Shown here one piece after another: positions 63,957 through 64,000 of a stretch of 64,000 nucleotides of DNA (position 1 is its first letter; every line of letters starts with the position of its first letter). Under the pieces are notes generated by a model. The model did no database searches, had not been told where the DNA came from, and saw only the letters and a program-made list of their open reading frames with translations. The DNA is taken from positions 372,001 to 436,000 of the forward strand of contig NZ_JAJONF010000002.1 of the NCBI RefSeq assembly GCF_021462265.1, in the 5' to 3' direction. The stretch comes from Streptomyces shenzhenensis. Lineage in GTDB: Bacteria > Actinomycetota > Actinomycetes > Streptomycetales > Streptomycetaceae. The position numbers were made by a program, and so were the translations under genes.

Positions 63957-64000
63957 TCATCGCACCTCCTTCGCGTACGGCGCGACGACGATCCGGTCGA
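63957..64000 (-). CDS. Possible 3' end of a minus-strand gene
   Basis: The minus strand reads DRIVVAPYAKEVR followed by a stop, in a frame open to the right edge. The placement just beyond a strong terminator fits a convergent gene, but too little is visible to identify it. Confidence 0.4.
   Translation of the reverse strand, partial: DRIVVAPYAKEVR

Overview
The window is about 73% GC with strong G/C bias at third codon positions, GGAGG-type ribosome binding sites and many ATGA/GTGA gene overlaps. Gene content (universal stress proteins, Acg-type nitroreductases, CBS-BON proteins, an RsbRST stressosome module, SARP-like DNA-binding domains) points to a Streptomyces or close relative. No tRNA, rRNA, phage, transposase or CRISPR array was seen.

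The region reads as a hypoxia/dormancy island. Many genes belong to families found in the Mycobacterium tuberculosis DosR(DevR) regulon: five Usp proteins, three Acg-like nitroreductases, CBS proteins (Hrp1-like), an M50 protease with CBS domains (Rv2625c-like), a P2-type cation ATPase (CtpF-like), an Rv1733c-family membrane protein, a DUF1876 protein (Rv1738/Rv2632c), a PNPOx-fold protein and a DosS/DosT-like heme-GAF kinase. Reading the intergenic DNA by eye shows a recurrent promoter layout in front of most of them: one to three 14-bp boxes resembling GGGCCGNNCGGCCC, about 21 bp apart, then about 24 nt to a -10-like hexamer (often NANNNT) usually followed by GG or GA. I found it upstream of about 20 genes or operons. 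It resembles binding of a DevR/OsdR-type NarL/FixJ regulator, but no response regulator gene is in the window.

Layout. 1-3.2 kb: end of a GH65 phosphorylase gene, DUF2231 and DoxX membrane proteins. 3.5-10.8 kb: Usp, a P1B-5-like metal ATPase fused to hemerythrin, two nitroreductases and a CBS-BON protein; a 20-bp tandem array lies in one divergent promoter. 10.85-20.8 kb (minus strand): a complete group 3b-like [NiFe] hydrogenase with hypC, D, E, F and maturation protease but no hypA/hypB. 20.9-25.1 kb: rsbR-rsbS-rsbT-SpoIIE phosphatase-histidine kinase. 25.4-28.7 kb: phosphofructokinase, Usp and class I aldolase. 28.8-32.1 kb: an intracellular avidin/streptavidin homologue, a flippase-like membrane protein and the M50 protease. 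32.5-37.1 kb: PNPOx protein, small proteins, Rv1733c-like, CBS-BON and two Usp. 37.4-44.3 kb: nitroreductase-CBS-P2 ATPase-TrkA-TrkA operon and a DUF1918-Usp operon. 44.8-52.6 kb: nine-gene V/A-type ATPase operon. 52.8-56.2 kb: CBS-BON, heme-GAF kinase, DUF1876. 56.7-63.9 kb: a GAF/winged-helix regulator, aldehyde dehydrogenase, DUF779, Zn alcohol dehydrogenase and pntAA-AB-B transhydrogenase.

Taken together, the genes suggest a programme for oxygen limitation: dispose of reductant (hydrogenase, ADH/ALDH, transhydrogenase, nitroreductases), keep glycolysis running (PFK, aldolase), maintain ion gradients (V-ATPase, P2 ATPase, TrkA) and stabilise a resting cell (Usp, CBS, DUF1876). That functional link is inference from gene families and shared upstream motifs.
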